Source: Acinetobacter piscicola (GTDB lineage: Bacteria > Pseudomonadota > Gammaproteobacteria > Pseudomonadales > Moraxellaceae). Taken from it: a stretch of DNA of 64,000 bases. Made by a program: the position numbers and the translations under genes. Shown piece after piece: positions 49,442-58,352 of the stretch (the stretch's first letter is position 1; each line of letters begins with the position of its first letter). Under the pieces are notes generated by a model that saw only the letters and a program-made list of their open reading frames with translations, did no database searches and was not told where the DNA came from. The stretch spans positions 124,001 through 188,000 of the forward strand of contig NZ_NIFO01000004.1 of the NCBI RefSeq assembly GCF_002233755.1. The letters are read 5' to 3'.

Positions 49442-49669
49442 ATTATCAATTTTATTTCCAAATGCTTACTGTTTACCTAATGTCGGATATTTCTTACAAG
49501 ACAATGCGGAAAATACGACTTTTGTTGGAAAAAAGATCTGTCACAATAGAAACTATAAGGAAATGCGAAAGATTAAGAACATGGACCGCATTAATAAAAC
49601 GTGAGCAAACACGAAAATAAAAACAATAAATTAAACAACAAGCAAAATAAGAAATTACAGCGTAAAAGG

Positions 49670-49702
49670 AAAAGCCCTAGGAGTTATCCTGGGGCTTTTT
49701 TT
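49670..49702. terminator. Strong terminator before the esterase 3' end
   Basis: 13-base stem AAAAGCCCTAGGA / TCCTGGGGCTTTT (49670-49682, 49687-49699) with one G-U pair and a GTTA loop; seven T in all on the plus strand. The minus-strand reading also gives a T-rich tail, so it may serve the convergent esterase gene as well. Confidence 0.87.
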
Positions 49703-49740
49703 ATTCAATCATTTGTTTAAATTTTTTTTAAATCTAAACG

Positions 49741-51054
49741 TTAAACTAAATCCATGGTAGTACGGTCTGTACTAAACAAAGCACGGCGTTGTGCTTTTGG
49801 GATTTTTGGACATTGAGTAGAAATCTGTAATAAAACATTGGCTAATGCTTTCAGATGCGTACCAACAACAGATTTCCCTGTATTTAAAATACTGACGCTA
49901 ATATCTCGTTCAGGATCAGCCCAACACAAAATATTAGAAAAACCTAAATGCCCAAAAGCTTGCCCAGTATGTGGACCAAAAATTCCGATTGGATTATTAC
50001 CCAGCATTGGACCCAGCGCATAGCGCATTGGTGCTAAAAGGGTACGATCTATACTGGTTGCTGAAGTTGGTAAAGTTGCTCGTAAAACAGTTTGAGGACT
50101 CATAATTCGTTTGCCATTGTATTCGCCGCCGTTGAGCAACATCTCAAAGAAACGGTTGGCTTGTTCAGCACTGGTATAAATATTTCCTGCTGGACAAATG
50201 GTATCCATAAAACGATGGTCATTGGTCACGTCAACAGCAAGTTCTAAGCCACCGCCTAAGACATGATCCAAATAAAAGTCAGTGCCTAATTTTGGATGAA
50301 TACCAGTAGCAGTACTCAATGCAACTTGGTCACGAAACTCAGTTTTGAGGCCGTAGTTGAAATAGTCCATTCCCATCGGTTTTTCAATGCGTTCATGCAA
50401 AAACTGACGAATATCTTGTCCCGTTACTCGTTCAATGAGTTCACCTAAAACATAACCTGCGGTAACAGCATGATAGGCAAGCTGAGTACCCGCAGGGAGC
50501 AGTGGTTTTGCTGCAAATAGGTGATGTAAAATCTGTTCACGATCAAACAATAATTCAGGTGTGACTTCCATTTCAATACGAGGAATGCCCCCACGATGGG
50601 ACAATAAATGAAAAATCGTCGCGCGGTTTTTACCATTTTGTGCATATTCAGGGATGTAATGGCTAATCGGGTCAAGCAAATTGATTTCACCAGTTTCATC
50701 TAAAATATGAATCAGCATTGCTGTGACAATTTTAGATGCTGAAAATAAACATACAGGTGAATCTGGTGTTGCAATAACCGCATTTTTTGCTAATCCATCA
50801 GCGGTATTTCCTTGTGCATGACCTAGACTGCGATTCAAAATAATTTGACCTTTGCGTCTTATACAAACACTAATCAGTGGGTGATTCCCTGTTTTGTATA
50901 AAGATTCAATACTTTGCCAAATTTTCTGTACTTGTAGATCAGTCATTCCCCCAAGTTCTGCAGCTACTTCATTCTTGGACTGTGTAATTGTGCTTAAATC
51001 CCTAGGCACATAACAGGTATTGGTTGAAAATATTTTCACATTGTATTCCATCAT
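49741..51054 (-). CDS. Serine hydrolase of the beta-lactamase class C / family VIII esterase type
   Basis: Serine hydrolase with penicillin-binding-protein fold. The SxxK nucleophile motif is in LFSASKIVTAML, the tyrosine of the second motif in LAYHAVTAGYVLGEL, and a late motif in FGHLGFSNILCWADP, where HxG replaces KTG as in family VIII esterases such as EstB. There is no signal peptide, so it probably acts in the cytoplasm on ester substrates and is unlikely to be a beta-lactamase for resistance. The start is uncertain: an open frame runs up to a TTG at 51135, but the ATG at 51054 or a GTG at 51039 fits the family better; none has a strong ribosome site. Confidence 0.8.
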   Translation of the reverse strand: MMEYNVKIFSTNTCYVPRDLSTITQSKNEVAAELGGMTDLQVQKIWQSIESLYKTGNHPLISVCIRRKGQIILNRSLGHAQGNTADGLAKNAVIATPDSPVCLFSASKIVTAMLIHILDETGEINLLDPISHYIPEYAQNGKNRATIFHLLSHRGGIPRIEMEVTPELLFDREQILHHLFAAKPLLPAGTQLAYHAVTAGYVLGELIERVTGQDIRQFLHERIEKPMGMDYFNYGLKTEFRDQVALSTATGIHPKLGTDFYLDHVLGGGLELAVDVTNDHRFMDTICPAGNIYTSAEQANRFFEMLLNGGEYNGKRIMSPQTVLRATLPTSATSIDRTLLAPMRYALGPMLGNNPIGIFGPHTGQAFGHLGFSNILCWADPERDISVSILNTGKSVVGTHLKALANVLLQISTQCPKIPKAQRRALFSTDRTTMDLV

Positions 51055-51403
51055 TTTTTTTATATGTGCAAGTCTGCCTTTAGAACATTTTATTGTCAGT
51101 GTCCTAATTGCCCAAGCTTGATCATAAATGTGCAAGTATGATTTTGAAATTTTTAGAACAAACTATTCAAATGACTTGGGTTTTATTGTTTCTCCTCTCA
51201 ATGTCATTCAAAAAAATGGTGTGCCGATATGAATAACGAAGGTCGGTATTGAAGATAAGCGACAAATATCAGTACGATAATTTTGCAATCTCAGGGTAGT
51301 TCCTTTAAAATAGGCGACTGCTGTAGTGATGCACGGCAGTCAAAGTTAATGTTTTTCATTAAATTGATTTTTATCAAGTATATAAGCATCTCGGAGAAAT
51401 CGA

Positions 51404-51673
51404 ATGGCTTTAACAAACACAGATCGCGCAGAGATCGTTGCAAAATTCGCTCGTGCTGAAAATGACACGGGTTCACCAGAAGTACAAGTTGCTTTATTGA
51501 CTGCTCAAATCAATGATTTGCAAGGTCACTTTAAAGAACATAAACACGATCATCATAGCCGTCGTGGTTTGATTCGTATGGTTAACCAACGTCGTAAGCT
51601 TCTTGACTACCTTAAAGGTAAAGATGCTACTCGTTATAGCGATTTGATTGCTGCTTTAGGTTTACGTCGTTAA
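51404..51673 (+). CDS. rpsO: 30S ribosomal protein S15
   Basis: 89-residue ribosomal protein binding the central domain of 16S rRNA. The complete S15 pattern is visible: [37 protein letters not shown] and [16 protein letters not shown] stands before the ATG. It is followed by pnp, the conserved gene pair; hairpins between them are described separately. It diverges from the esterase gene across about 350 bases. Confidence 0.98.
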   Translation: MALTNTDRAEIVAKFARAENDTGSPEVQVALLTAQINDLQGHFKEHKHDHHSRRGLIRMVNQRRKLLDYLKGKDATRYSDLIAALGLRR

Positions 51674-51737
51674 TTCGATTTAAACTTTTATTTTCGGATT
51701 ATTGCATGCTGAATGCTGTATTGATGAAAACTAAAGT

Positions 51738-51759
51738 TGATCTAGCTTTGACTAGATCA
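51738..51759 (+). ncRNA. Leader hairpin in the rpsO-pnp gap
   Basis: Perfect eight-base stem TGATCTAG / CTAGATCA (51738-51745, 51752-51759). It lies between the rpsO stop and its terminator. In E. coli, stems in this gap are RNase III or processing sites; here the role is inferred from position only. Confidence 0.4.
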
Positions 51760-51762
51760 TTG

Positions 51763-51790
51763 GAAGGGGCGAATGTTTCGCTCCTTCTTT
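51763..51790 (+). terminator. rpsO terminator / read-through element
   Basis: 11-base stem GAAGGGGCGAA / TTCGCTCCTTC (51763-51773, 51777-51787) with one G-U pair and a TGT loop, followed by TTTGTGTTT. The T-run is broken, so partial read-through into pnp is likely. Confidence 0.75.
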
Positions 51791-51922
51791 GTGTTTAAAA
51801 TTAGTGTTTATTGTCTAGTGAGGTCGGCTTCTAAGCTTTGTCATTTATGCGTTAGAATGAATGCCAAACCTTAGGGGTCTCCACTAGAATAACTGTTCAA
51901 AAGAACTAGGAAATAAAAATAC

Positions 51923-54016
51923 ATGTCAATGTTTAATGTTATTCGTAAAGAATTTCAGTATGGTCAACATCAAGTAGTACTTGAAACGGGTCGTGTTGCA
52001 CGTCAAGCAAATACTGTGCTTATTACAATGGGCGGCGTAACTGTACTCGTTGCAATTGTTGCTCAACCAAAAGCAAAAGCAGGTCAGGACTTCTTCCCGT
52101 TAACTGTTAACTATCAAGAAAAACAATATGCTGCGGGTCGTATTCCTGGCGGTTATGGTAAGCGTGAAGGTCGTCAGTCTGAAGCTGAAACTTTAATTTC
52201 TCGTCTTATTGACCGTCCAATTCGCCCGTTGTTCCCAGAAGGTTTTTATAACGAAATCCAAGTAACAGCAACAGTTGTTTCTTCTGATAAAACGATGGAT
52301 GCTGACATTGCTGCAATGATCGGTGCTTCAGCTGCAATGTCAATTGCAGGTGTTCCATTCCGTGGTCCAATTGCAGGCGCACGTGTTGGTTTAATCAATG
52401 GCGAATATATTCTTAACCCGAACTTAGAACAATTGAAAGAGAGCGATCTTGATCTTGTTGTTGCGGGTACTGAATCTGCTGTACTTATGGTTGAATCAGA
52501 AGCGAAAGAACTTTCTGAAGACCAAATGTTAGGCGCTGTACTTTTCGGTCATGACGAAATGCAAATTGCGATTCAAGCAATCAAAGAATTTGCAGCTGCA
52601 GCTGGTGCGGTTGAATCAACTTGGGTTGCTCCAAGCAAAAATGAAGCACTTTTAGCTCAATTGAAAGATGCTTTCGAAGCAAAAATTTCTGAAGCTTATA
52701 CCATTGCAGTGAAACAAGACCGTTATGCGGCGCTTGATGCACTTTATGCTGAAGCAGTTGCTCAATTCGTTCCTGAAAATGACGAAACGGGTATCGCAGA
52801 AGAAGTGAACGAACTTTTCGAAGATCTTAAATACCGTACTGTACGTGACAACATCTTGTCAGGTAAACCACGTATTGATGGCCGTGACACGAAAACTGTT
52901 CGTGGTATCGATGTACAAGTTGGTGTTTTAGGTCGTGCACACGGTTCTGCATTGTTCACACGTGGTGAAACTCAAGCGTTGGTTACAACAACTTTGGGTA
53001 ACACACGTGATGCATTGATGGTCGATACTTTGTCAGGTACTAAAACTGATAACTTCATGCTGCATTACAACTTCCCTGCATATTCAGTAGGTGAGACTGG
53101 TCGTGAATCAGGCCCTAAACGTCGTGAAATTGGTCATGGTCGTTTAGCGCGTCGTGGTGTTCAAGCTGTTCTTCCTGCAGCAGATCGCTTCCCGTATGTG
53201 ATTCGTATCGTATCAGACATCACTGAATCTAACGGTTCATCTTCAATGGCTTCTGTTTGTGGTGCTTCATTGTCACTTATGGATGCAGGTGTTCCACTTA
53301 AAGCACCAGTTGCGGGTATCGCAATGGGTCTAGTAAAAGAAGGTGAGCGCTTTGCTGTACTTTCTGACATCTTAGGTGATGAAGATCACTTAGGTGATAT
53401 GGACTTTAAAGTAGCAGGTTCTGCAAACGGTATTACTGCACTTCAAATGGACATCAAGATTGAAGGGATCACTGAAGAGATCATGGAAGCTGCATTGAAC
53501 CAAGCTTATGCGGGTCGTATGCACATCCTGAATGAAATGAATCAAGTGATTTCACGTGCTCGTCCTGAAATTTCAATGCATGCGCCGACATTCCAAGTGA
53601 TCAATATCAATCCTGATAAGATCCGTGATGTGATTGGTAAAGGTGGTGCGACGATTCGTGCAATCACTGAAGAAACCAAAGCAGCAATTGATATTGAAGA
53701 CAATGGTACAGTTCGTGTATTTGGTGAAACTAAAGCTGCTGCTCAAGCTGCGATTGCTAAAATCCAAGCTTTGACTGCTGAAGTTGAACCAGGCAAAATC
53801 TATGTAGGTAAAGTGATTCGTATCGTTGAATTCGGTGCGTTTGTAAACATTATGCCAGGTACAGATGGTTTGCTTCACATCTCTCAAATTTCGAACGAAC
53901 GCGTTGCAAATGTGTCTGACGTATTGGCTGAAGGCCAAGATGTTAAAGTACAAGTTGCAGATGTAGACAACCGTGGTCGTATCAAATTAAGCATGAAAGA
54001 TGTAGACCAAGCATAA
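51923..54016 (+). CDS. pnp: Polyribonucleotide nucleotidyltransferase (PNPase)
   Basis: Phosphorolytic 3'-5' exoribonuclease of RNA turnover, part of the degradosome. Two RNase PH domains span residues about 10-220 and 310-540, with [14 protein letters not shown] (first) and [21 protein letters not shown] (second, partial). A helical linker lies between. A KH domain has [17 protein letters not shown] near 570, and an S1 domain has [20 protein letters not shown] near 630. The length of 697 is close to the 711 of E. coli. The ATG at 51923 is preceded by AGGAAATAA. It ends 48 bases before a two-part terminator. Confidence 0.98.
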   Translation: MSMFNVIRKEFQYGQHQVVLETGRVARQANTVLITMGGVTVLVAIVAQPKAKAGQDFFPLTVNYQEKQYAAGRIPGGYGKREGRQSEAETLISRLIDRPIRPLFPEGFYNEIQVTATVVSSDKTMDADIAAMIGASAAMSIAGVPFRGPIAGARVGLINGEYILNPNLEQLKESDLDLVVAGTESAVLMVESEAKELSEDQMLGAVLFGHDEMQIAIQAIKEFAAAAGAVESTWVAPSKNEALLAQLKDAFEAKISEAYTIAVKQDRYAALDALYAEAVAQFVPENDETGIAEEVNELFEDLKYRTVRDNILSGKPRIDGRDTKTVRGIDVQVGVLGRAHGSALFTRGETQALVTTTLGNTRDALMVDTLSGTKTDNFMLHYNFPAYSVGETGRESGPKRREIGHGRLARRGVQAVLPAADRFPYVIRIVSDITESNGSSSMASVCGASLSLMDAGVPLKAPVAGIAMGLVKEGERFAVLSDILGDEDHLGDMDFKVAGSANGITALQMDIKIEGITEEIMEAALNQAYAGRMHILNEMNQVISRARPEISMHAPTFQVININPDKIRDVIGKGGATIRAITEETKAAIDIEDNGTVRVFGETKAAAQAAIAKIQALTAEVEPGKIYVGKVIRIVEFGAFVNIMPGTDGLLHISQISNERVANVSDVLAEGQDVKVQVADVDNRGRIKLSMKDVDQA

Positions 54017-54063
54017 TATTTTAAATATTCACATGAGGTCACTCATGTGAATGAAGATTTATT

Positions 54064-54124
54064 AAAAAAAGCCCGCCTTGTGCTTTGCCAAAGTGATAAC
54101 TTTGGCTTGCTCAGGGCTTTTTTT
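54064..54124 (+). terminator. pnp terminator with inner hairpin
   Basis: Outer stem AAAAAAGCCC / GGGCTTTTTT (within 54064-54074 and 54114-54124) and an inner perfect stem GCCAAAGT/ACTTTGGC (54087-54094, 54099-54106) with a GATA loop. A run of seven T closes it. Confidence 0.87.
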
Positions 54125-54167
54125 ATGGCATGATGTTCATGAGTAAATACTAACAATCATTGCGGTT

Positions 54168-55400
54168 ATGCAAACATTTTATTTTTTTCAACATCAAGAT
54201 GAACATCATACCTGTGTACAGCGAGAGAACAGCTCCCAAACGGAACAACAGTTTATTTGGATTGATTGTACCCGTGAAGATGTAGTGAATCGTGCTGAAC
54301 AATGGCAAAAAGAGATTTTAGATGTCGCTGATATTCATCTGAATGAATATCACATTCGAGATATTTTAAATATTGATCATCCTTGCGCATTTGATGCGAT
54401 GGAAGAGTATGATTTACTCATTTTCCGTAAATTAATAACCCCTGATGATCAAATTGAACAAATTGATAAAGGTGAAAATACTGCTGACAAATATGAAAGT
54501 GTTTATGGATTAGCAACTTCACCGATTAGCTTTATTCTTACGTCTCAGGTTTTAATTACGATACGTGAAAAAGGCAATCATACTTTTGAGAGCTATCTAT
54601 CACGAATCATCAATATCACGAATAAAAGCATAGATGAACAAAATAAGCCTCGTAAATTACCAATTACACCACTCGATTTAGCGTTACGACTGTTAAATAT
54701 TATGATTGATGGCTATTTAGATTTACGTGGTCCATTATCAAAACGTGTTGAATTTTGGCAACAAGAATTATTACAGGGTAACCGCCGATTTGCCAAATGG
54801 CACCAACTTTTTCAAGAAAACTTAGGCTTTCAACAAATCGAAAATTTGTGCGAAGAACAGATTGATGCCTTGCAAGAACTCAGAGATGAAATTGTAGAGA
54901 ATTATTCCCATTTGAAGGGAAAGAAAAAGACTGAGAAACAAGATATTATGCTCGTTCGTGTGGATGATCTCGTCAGTCATGTTGAACGAATTCAGAAATA
55001 TACAGTACGTTTGAGTAATGCAATACAGTCCGCAATTGATCTACATTTTTCTGCTATAGCCAATCAAACCAATGAAAATATGCGAATACTTGCCATTATT
55101 ACAGCTGTATTTGCACCATTAACATTGTTAACAGGTGTGTATGGAATGAATTTTGAATTTATTCCAGGGTTAAAAAGTCCAATGGGTTTTTGGATGATGT
55201 TAATGGTCATGTTGATGTGTACCATGATCCTGATCGTGTACTTTTATCGACGACATTTGGTTGGACGGGGAGAGAAAAGTGTCATTGATATGTTGGCTCA
55301 ACAACATAAAAACCAACGCGTTGACCTACTTTGGTTTTTAAGCTACGAGCCGATTAAACAGACCATGAAAGAAGTTGAAAAAATCACTAAACTGAAATAA
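54168..55400 (+). CDS. CorA-family divalent metal ion transporter
   Basis: 410-residue inner-membrane channel of the CorA type, passing Mg2+ or similar cations. The N-terminal 300 residues form the cytoplasmic funnel, with a long helix rich in Glu/Gln near 180-290. Two membrane helices close the protein (about 305-325 and 340-362), and between them is the defining GMN motif in LTGVYGMNFEF. A basic C-terminal tail follows. Whether Mg2+, Co2+ or Zn2+ is the main substrate cannot be decided. It is longer than E. coli CorA (316), mainly in the N-terminal domain and tail. It ends seven bases from the convergent ydcH-like gene. Confidence 0.9.
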   Translation: MQTFYFFQHQDEHHTCVQRENSSQTEQQFIWIDCTREDVVNRAEQWQKEILDVADIHLNEYHIRDILNIDHPCAFDAMEEYDLLIFRKLITPDDQIEQIDKGENTADKYESVYGLATSPISFILTSQVLITIREKGNHTFESYLSRIINITNKSIDEQNKPRKLPITPLDLALRLLNIMIDGYLDLRGPLSKRVEFWQQELLQGNRRFAKWHQLFQENLGFQQIENLCEEQIDALQELRDEIVENYSHLKGKKKTEKQDIMLVRVDDLVSHVERIQKYTVRLSNAIQSAIDLHFSAIANQTNENMRILAIITAVFAPLTLLTGVYGMNFEFIPGLKSPMGFWMMLMVMLMCTMILIVYFYRRHLVGRGEKSVIDMLAQQHKNQRVDLLWFLSYEPIKQTMKEVEKITKLK

Positions 55401-55407
55401 TTGACGG

Positions 55408-55677
55408 TTATCCTGTTTCAGGATTAACCTGAATCGCTCTTTGTAAAATAAGATAAAGCTGGTCTTTTAATTTTAATTTTTTACGTTTGAGTTGTTCAAT
55501 GTCTGTATGAATATGATTAATGGGATCAAGTTCAAGTTGGCTAATTTCACGATCTAGTTGATCGTGATCTGTCAAAAGTTTGGCAAAATGTGGATCTTCT
55601 TGTTTTAAACTACACATCAGCTCTCTGTGTTCAGGAAACATGTGTTTGAGCTTTTTATTCATTAGCTTGGAATTCAT
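55408..55677 (-). CDS. YdcH family protein (DUF465)
   Basis: 89-residue small helical protein. The pattern FPEHRELMCSLKQEDPHFAKLL with DHDQLDREISQLE (partial) is that of DUF465/YdcH. Its second half is Lys-rich and likely coiled coil. It sits convergent to the CorA gene; a hairpin GGTTATCCTG/CAGG-A-TTAACC (55406-55429) covers its stop codon and last codons. AGAGGTGA lies 11 bases before the ATG. The function is unknown. Confidence 0.85.
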   Translation of the reverse strand: MNSKLMNKKLKHMFPEHRELMCSLKQEDPHFAKLLTDHDQLDREISQLELDPINHIHTDIEQLKRKKLKLKDQLYLILQRAIQVNPETG

Positions 55678-55759
55678 AGTAGCACGTCACCTCTTGTAAA
55701 AGATTTTAATCGATTAGCAAAAACAACTTAGCAAAACATCAAGAATAAGCCGCTGATCA

Positions 55760-55784
55760 TGACAGGTTAAATATTAACCTGTCA
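55760..55784. repeat. 11-base inverted repeat after cbpM
   Basis: GACAGGTTAA (55761-55770) and TTAACCTGTC (55774-55783) with a three-base loop, extended by one A-T pair. No T-run follows. It lies 26 bases after the cbpM stop and could be an imperfect terminator. Confidence 0.5.
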
Positions 55785-55809
55785 CTAGCTATTAACAATT
55801 TGAAATGAA

Positions 55810-56148
55810 TTAGTGCGATTCAAAGTGAAAGTGTTTGGCTTGTTTGCGTAATTGTTGAACTTCGTCAATTAAATCCATCATCATTGCGACAGCAGAAAGA
55901 CTGGCTTCAAAGTCTCGTTGTAGACGGTAGGCACGGCGTGCACGTGAAATGTCTTCACCAAAAAATTGATGGATTCTTTCTTCAGGGCGTGCGGGTAATA
56001 TTTCATATTCAAGAAGTTGTAAAATCCATTCAGGGCTTTGACCGCATGCTTGCGCAAAGTGTCGCAGATCTAGGTTTAAATTTTCATCAACGATTTCTGC
56101 ATCCTGATAACCGTCATAGACAATCTCACGATATTGAATAGTTGTCAT
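55810..56148 (-). CDS. cbpM: Chaperone modulator CbpM
   Basis: 112-residue MerR-like helical protein that binds the J-domain of CbpA and blocks its action with DnaK. It has a helix-turn-helix-like N-terminus with FAQACGQSPEWILQLLEYEIL (partial, about 30-50), followed by RAYRLQRDFEASLSAVAMMMDLIDEVQQLR (partial). It lies 38 bases downstream of cbpA in the same orientation, the usual pair. The identity rests on context plus this pattern. Confidence 0.85.
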   Translation of the reverse strand: MTTIQYREIVYDGYQDAEIVDENLNLDLRHFAQACGQSPEWILQLLEYEILPARPEERIHQFFGEDISRARRAYRLQRDFEASLSAVAMMMDLIDEVQQLRKQAKHFHFESH

Positions 56149-56186
56149 GATTGCTCTCCTTTGACATTGTTAATTTGCATACAGCT

Positions 56187-57134
56187 TTATGAACGAGGAT
56201 TAAAATGTGAGAAAGCATCGGCAAAGTCTTGGTAAGCTTTTTGCTGTGTTTCGCTTTCTGCTTTTGGATATACAATATTAATCACCAAATACAAATGTCC
56301 TGGTGTTTTATTCGGTATACCTTTGTCTTTTAAACGTAACTGTTGATTATTTTTGGCATTTTTAGGTACAGTGACTTTAACTTTCCCGGCTGGTGTATCT
56401 ATTTCGATACTTTGTCCTAAAGCCGCTTCCCAAGGGGTGACATCAACTGTGTAATACACATCTGCACCTTCAACACGGATACGGTCTGTATCTTGATATT
56501 GAATTTCGATGTATAAATCACCATTTTCTCCACCATTAACCCCTGTTTGGCCTTGTTTAGAAAGGCGAATTTGTTGTCCTTCTTTCATTCCTTTTGGGAT
56601 TTTAACTTGTAAAGTTTTACGTTGAACTTCAGGTTCGCCGTAGGCATTATAGGTTGGAATTTGTAGCGTAATACTTTGTGTCGCACCCTCATATGCAACA
56701 TTAATCGGCACTTCTATACTTGCGTGTTGGTCTTCGCCTTTATAGCTTCTTTGTTGTCTAGAACTGCGTTGACCAAAATCATGTTGTTGACCACCGCCAA
56801 AACCTCCACCAAAACGACCAAATAAATCTTCAAAGCCACTAAAGTCTTGAGCATTTTGATAATACTGCCCATCACCGAATCCACCTGAGCCTTGTCCTTG
56901 CCCAAATCCAGCAAAACTTTGTGGATGTTCTAACTCAAAGTCGTATTGTTTTTTCTTTTCTTCATGACTGAGTGTGTCATAAGCCACATTGATGGCCTGC
57001 ATTTTTTCTTCGGCATCGGCTTCTTTACTCACGTCAGGATGATATTTTCTTGCTAATTTGCGATAAGCCTTTTTAATTTCATCGGGGGTTGCTGTTTTAG
57101 CGACACCTAGTTCTTCATAGAAATTTTTTGCCAT
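56187..57134 (-). CDS. cbpA: DnaJ-type co-chaperone CbpA
   Basis: Type B J-protein with an N-terminal J-domain, in which FYEELGVAKTATPDEIKKAY and the catalytic HPD in KYHPDVSKEAD can be read. A Gly/Phe/Gln-rich linker (about 80-135) replaces the zinc-finger part of true DnaJ. Two C-terminal beta domains follow, with the GQQIRLSKQG and NGDLYIEIQ motifs. I place the start at ATG 57134 (MAKNFYEEL); an ATG at 57146 would add four residues, and neither has a clear ribosome site. Length 315, against 306 in E. coli. CbpA works with DnaK and binds curved DNA in E. coli. Confidence 0.93.
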   Translation of the reverse strand: MAKNFYEELGVAKTATPDEIKKAYRKLARKYHPDVSKEADAEEKMQAINVAYDTLSHEEKKKQYDFELEHPQSFAGFGQGQGSGGFGDGQYYQNAQDFSGFEDLFGRFGGGFGGGQQHDFGQRSSRQQRSYKGEDQHASIEVPINVAYEGATQSITLQIPTYNAYGEPEVQRKTLQVKIPKGMKEGQQIRLSKQGQTGVNGGENGDLYIEIQYQDTDRIRVEGADVYYTVDVTPWEAALGQSIEIDTPAGKVKVTVPKNAKNNQQLRLKDKGIPNKTPGHLYLVINIVYPKAESETQQKAYQDFADAFSHFNPRS

Positions 57135-57247
57135 ATTTAAAGTCATTATTTGTTTAGCTTTATTCTATTTTTATGCTTTTTTTGAACAAGATGGAAGAGG
57201 CGATTGGTGTTGTTATTGTTTCAAAAGTTATCTATTGGAGAAATTGA

Positions 57248-57385
57248 ATGGGGGATTTAGATCCCAAGAAACTTGATGGCTTATGCGTAGCGGAAAACAG
57301 TCTATATGTTGAGGTATTGGATACTCTAGTCCGAAATAAGTTTTTTAATTCAACTTATTTCGGAGTCAAAGCATTCATTGATTAG
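57248..57385 (+). CDS. Possible small protein of 45 residues
   Basis: An ORF starting ATG at 57248, with GGAG at 57237-57240 (seven-base spacer) and a TAG stop at 57383-57385. The predicted product begins MGDLDPKKLDGLCVAE, is rich in Leu/Val/Phe and Asp, and has neither a membrane helix nor a recognised motif. It is convergent with hslO and overlaps its last four bases. Its 3' half contains a perfect 12-base inverted repeat (57331-57342, 57352-57363). I do not recognise the family; it may be a chance ORF with a lucky ribosome site. Its length is below common gene-finder limits. Confidence 0.4.
   Translation: MGDLDPKKLDGLCVAENSLYVEVLDTLVRNKFFNSTYFGVKAFID
57331..57363. repeat. Perfect 12-base inverted repeat near hslO 3' end
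   Basis: CCGAAATAAGTT / AACTTATTTCGG with a nine-base loop. It begins 18 bases past the hslO stop in the direction of hslO transcription, so it may act as its terminator although no T-run follows. Confidence 0.5.
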
Positions 57386-58257
57386 CTTAAATGCTCACCG
57401 AAGAGATCCAAGGATTCTTTGGCTGTGAATTGATATTTCTTATTACAGAATTGGCAATCCATTTCGATTGGATTTTGGATTTCTAGTGTTTCTTTTACAG
57501 CATCTAGGCCAATTTGAATTAAAGCATTTTTGCATTTATCACGTGAACATGTGCAATTAAATTGCAATTGTTCAACTTCTGGTAAACGCACTTCTTCTTC
57601 GTTATATAAACGGTATAGAATTTCTTGTGCACTTAAATCCGTTAATTCTGCAGTTTTAAGTGTTTCTGTGAGCATGGTTAATCGAGGCCACAAGTCTTCA
57701 TCTACACGTTGTTGTTCTTCTTCATTATTACGTGGTAATAATTGAATCAGTAAACCACCTGAACGCTGTGCAGAACTTGCCAAAACAATTCGAGTTGGAA
57801 TTTGAGCAGATAAATCATAATATTGCATCAAGCAACCTGCCAAAGTCGGTTGGTCTAAAGCAACAATCCCTTGGTAACGCTCACCAAATTCAGGTTCGAT
57901 ATTGATAAATAAAATGGGTTTAATCAAAGCAGATAACACAGCTCGGCTGTCTTCGCCTTGCATAAAACGAGGATCTTCTTCGTAATCTGCTAAAGCACGA
58001 ACATCACCGAGATGATTACATTCAGCCATTGCCCATTTAAATGTGCCTTCAGCTTGAATTTGTAAGCTGATACGTCCCTTGATTTTTAATGTACTGGCTA
58101 ATAATGCGGTTGCACTGAGCATTTCACCTAAAAGGATTTGCACAGCAGGCGCATAGCTTCGTTGTGCCAAAATCGTTTGTAGTGCTTCTTCCAAATGCAC
58201 AACTTCACCACGCACAGGACTATCTTCAATATAAAAGCGTTGACGTAAATCAGACAT
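57382..58257 (-). CDS. hslO: Redox-regulated chaperone Hsp33
   Basis: Holdase chaperone switched on by oxidation. The N-terminal substrate-binding domain fills residues about 1-180. The redox switch at the C-terminus shows CTCSRDKC (CxC) and CQFC (CxxC), which hold Zn2+ when reduced. I start at ATG 58257, which has GGAG at ideal distance; a TTG four codons earlier overlaps that ribosome site. The length of 291 is typical. It follows kefC-like gene end by 95 bases and is transcribed in the same direction. Confidence 0.95.
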   Translation of the reverse strand: MSDLRQRFYIEDSPVRGEVVHLEEALQTILAQRSYAPAVQILLGEMLSATALLASTLKIKGRISLQIQAEGTFKWAMAECNHLGDVRALADYEEDPRFMQGEDSRAVLSALIKPILFINIEPEFGERYQGIVALDQPTLAGCLMQYYDLSAQIPTRIVLASSAQRSGGLLIQLLPRNNEEEQQRVDEDLWPRLTMLTETLKTAELTDLSAQEILYRLYNEEEVRLPEVEQLQFNCTCSRDKCKNALIQIGLDAVKETLEIQNPIEMDCQFCNKKYQFTAKESLDLFGEHLS

Positions 58258-58352
58258 AAAATTCTCCAAATCCCTGCTTAGATGGTGACGATATTTTAAA
58301 TCACAAGTTTCATCTTATTTAAAAATCATTTTATAAGAAAAAACCTGTTTTT

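Larger units (their letters stand above)
49188..49740. other. 553-base gene-free region with two strong terminators; possible small RNAs
   Basis: No ORF here has a convincing ribosome site: a 67-codon frame at 49417-49620 begins inside a terminator stem. The stretch 49229-49396 repeats ACTTACATGAA (49229-49239, 49363-49373), and the second copy pairs locally with GTAAGT. The first terminator (49404-49441) lies 217 bases after recD, long for a simple 3' end; a second unit of about 230 bases (49442-49670) then ends in another terminator. One or two small RNAs are possible. Confidence 0.4.

Noticed and set aside
49417..49620. 67-codon ORF after recD, with an inner 45-codon basic version starting MSDISYKTM
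   Set aside because: It begins inside a strong terminator, has no ribosome site at any in-frame start, and its Lys/Arg/Ile-rich composition is what AT-rich noncoding DNA gives.
49741..51054. Calling the SxxK hydrolase an AmpC-type beta-lactamase
   Set aside because: There is no signal peptide, the KTG box is replaced by HxG, and the overall pattern is that of family VIII esterases.
53573..53953. 126-codon frame opposite the KH/S1 part of pnp
   Set aside because: A shadow of a highly conserved gene; Cys/Asn/Thr-rich with no family features.
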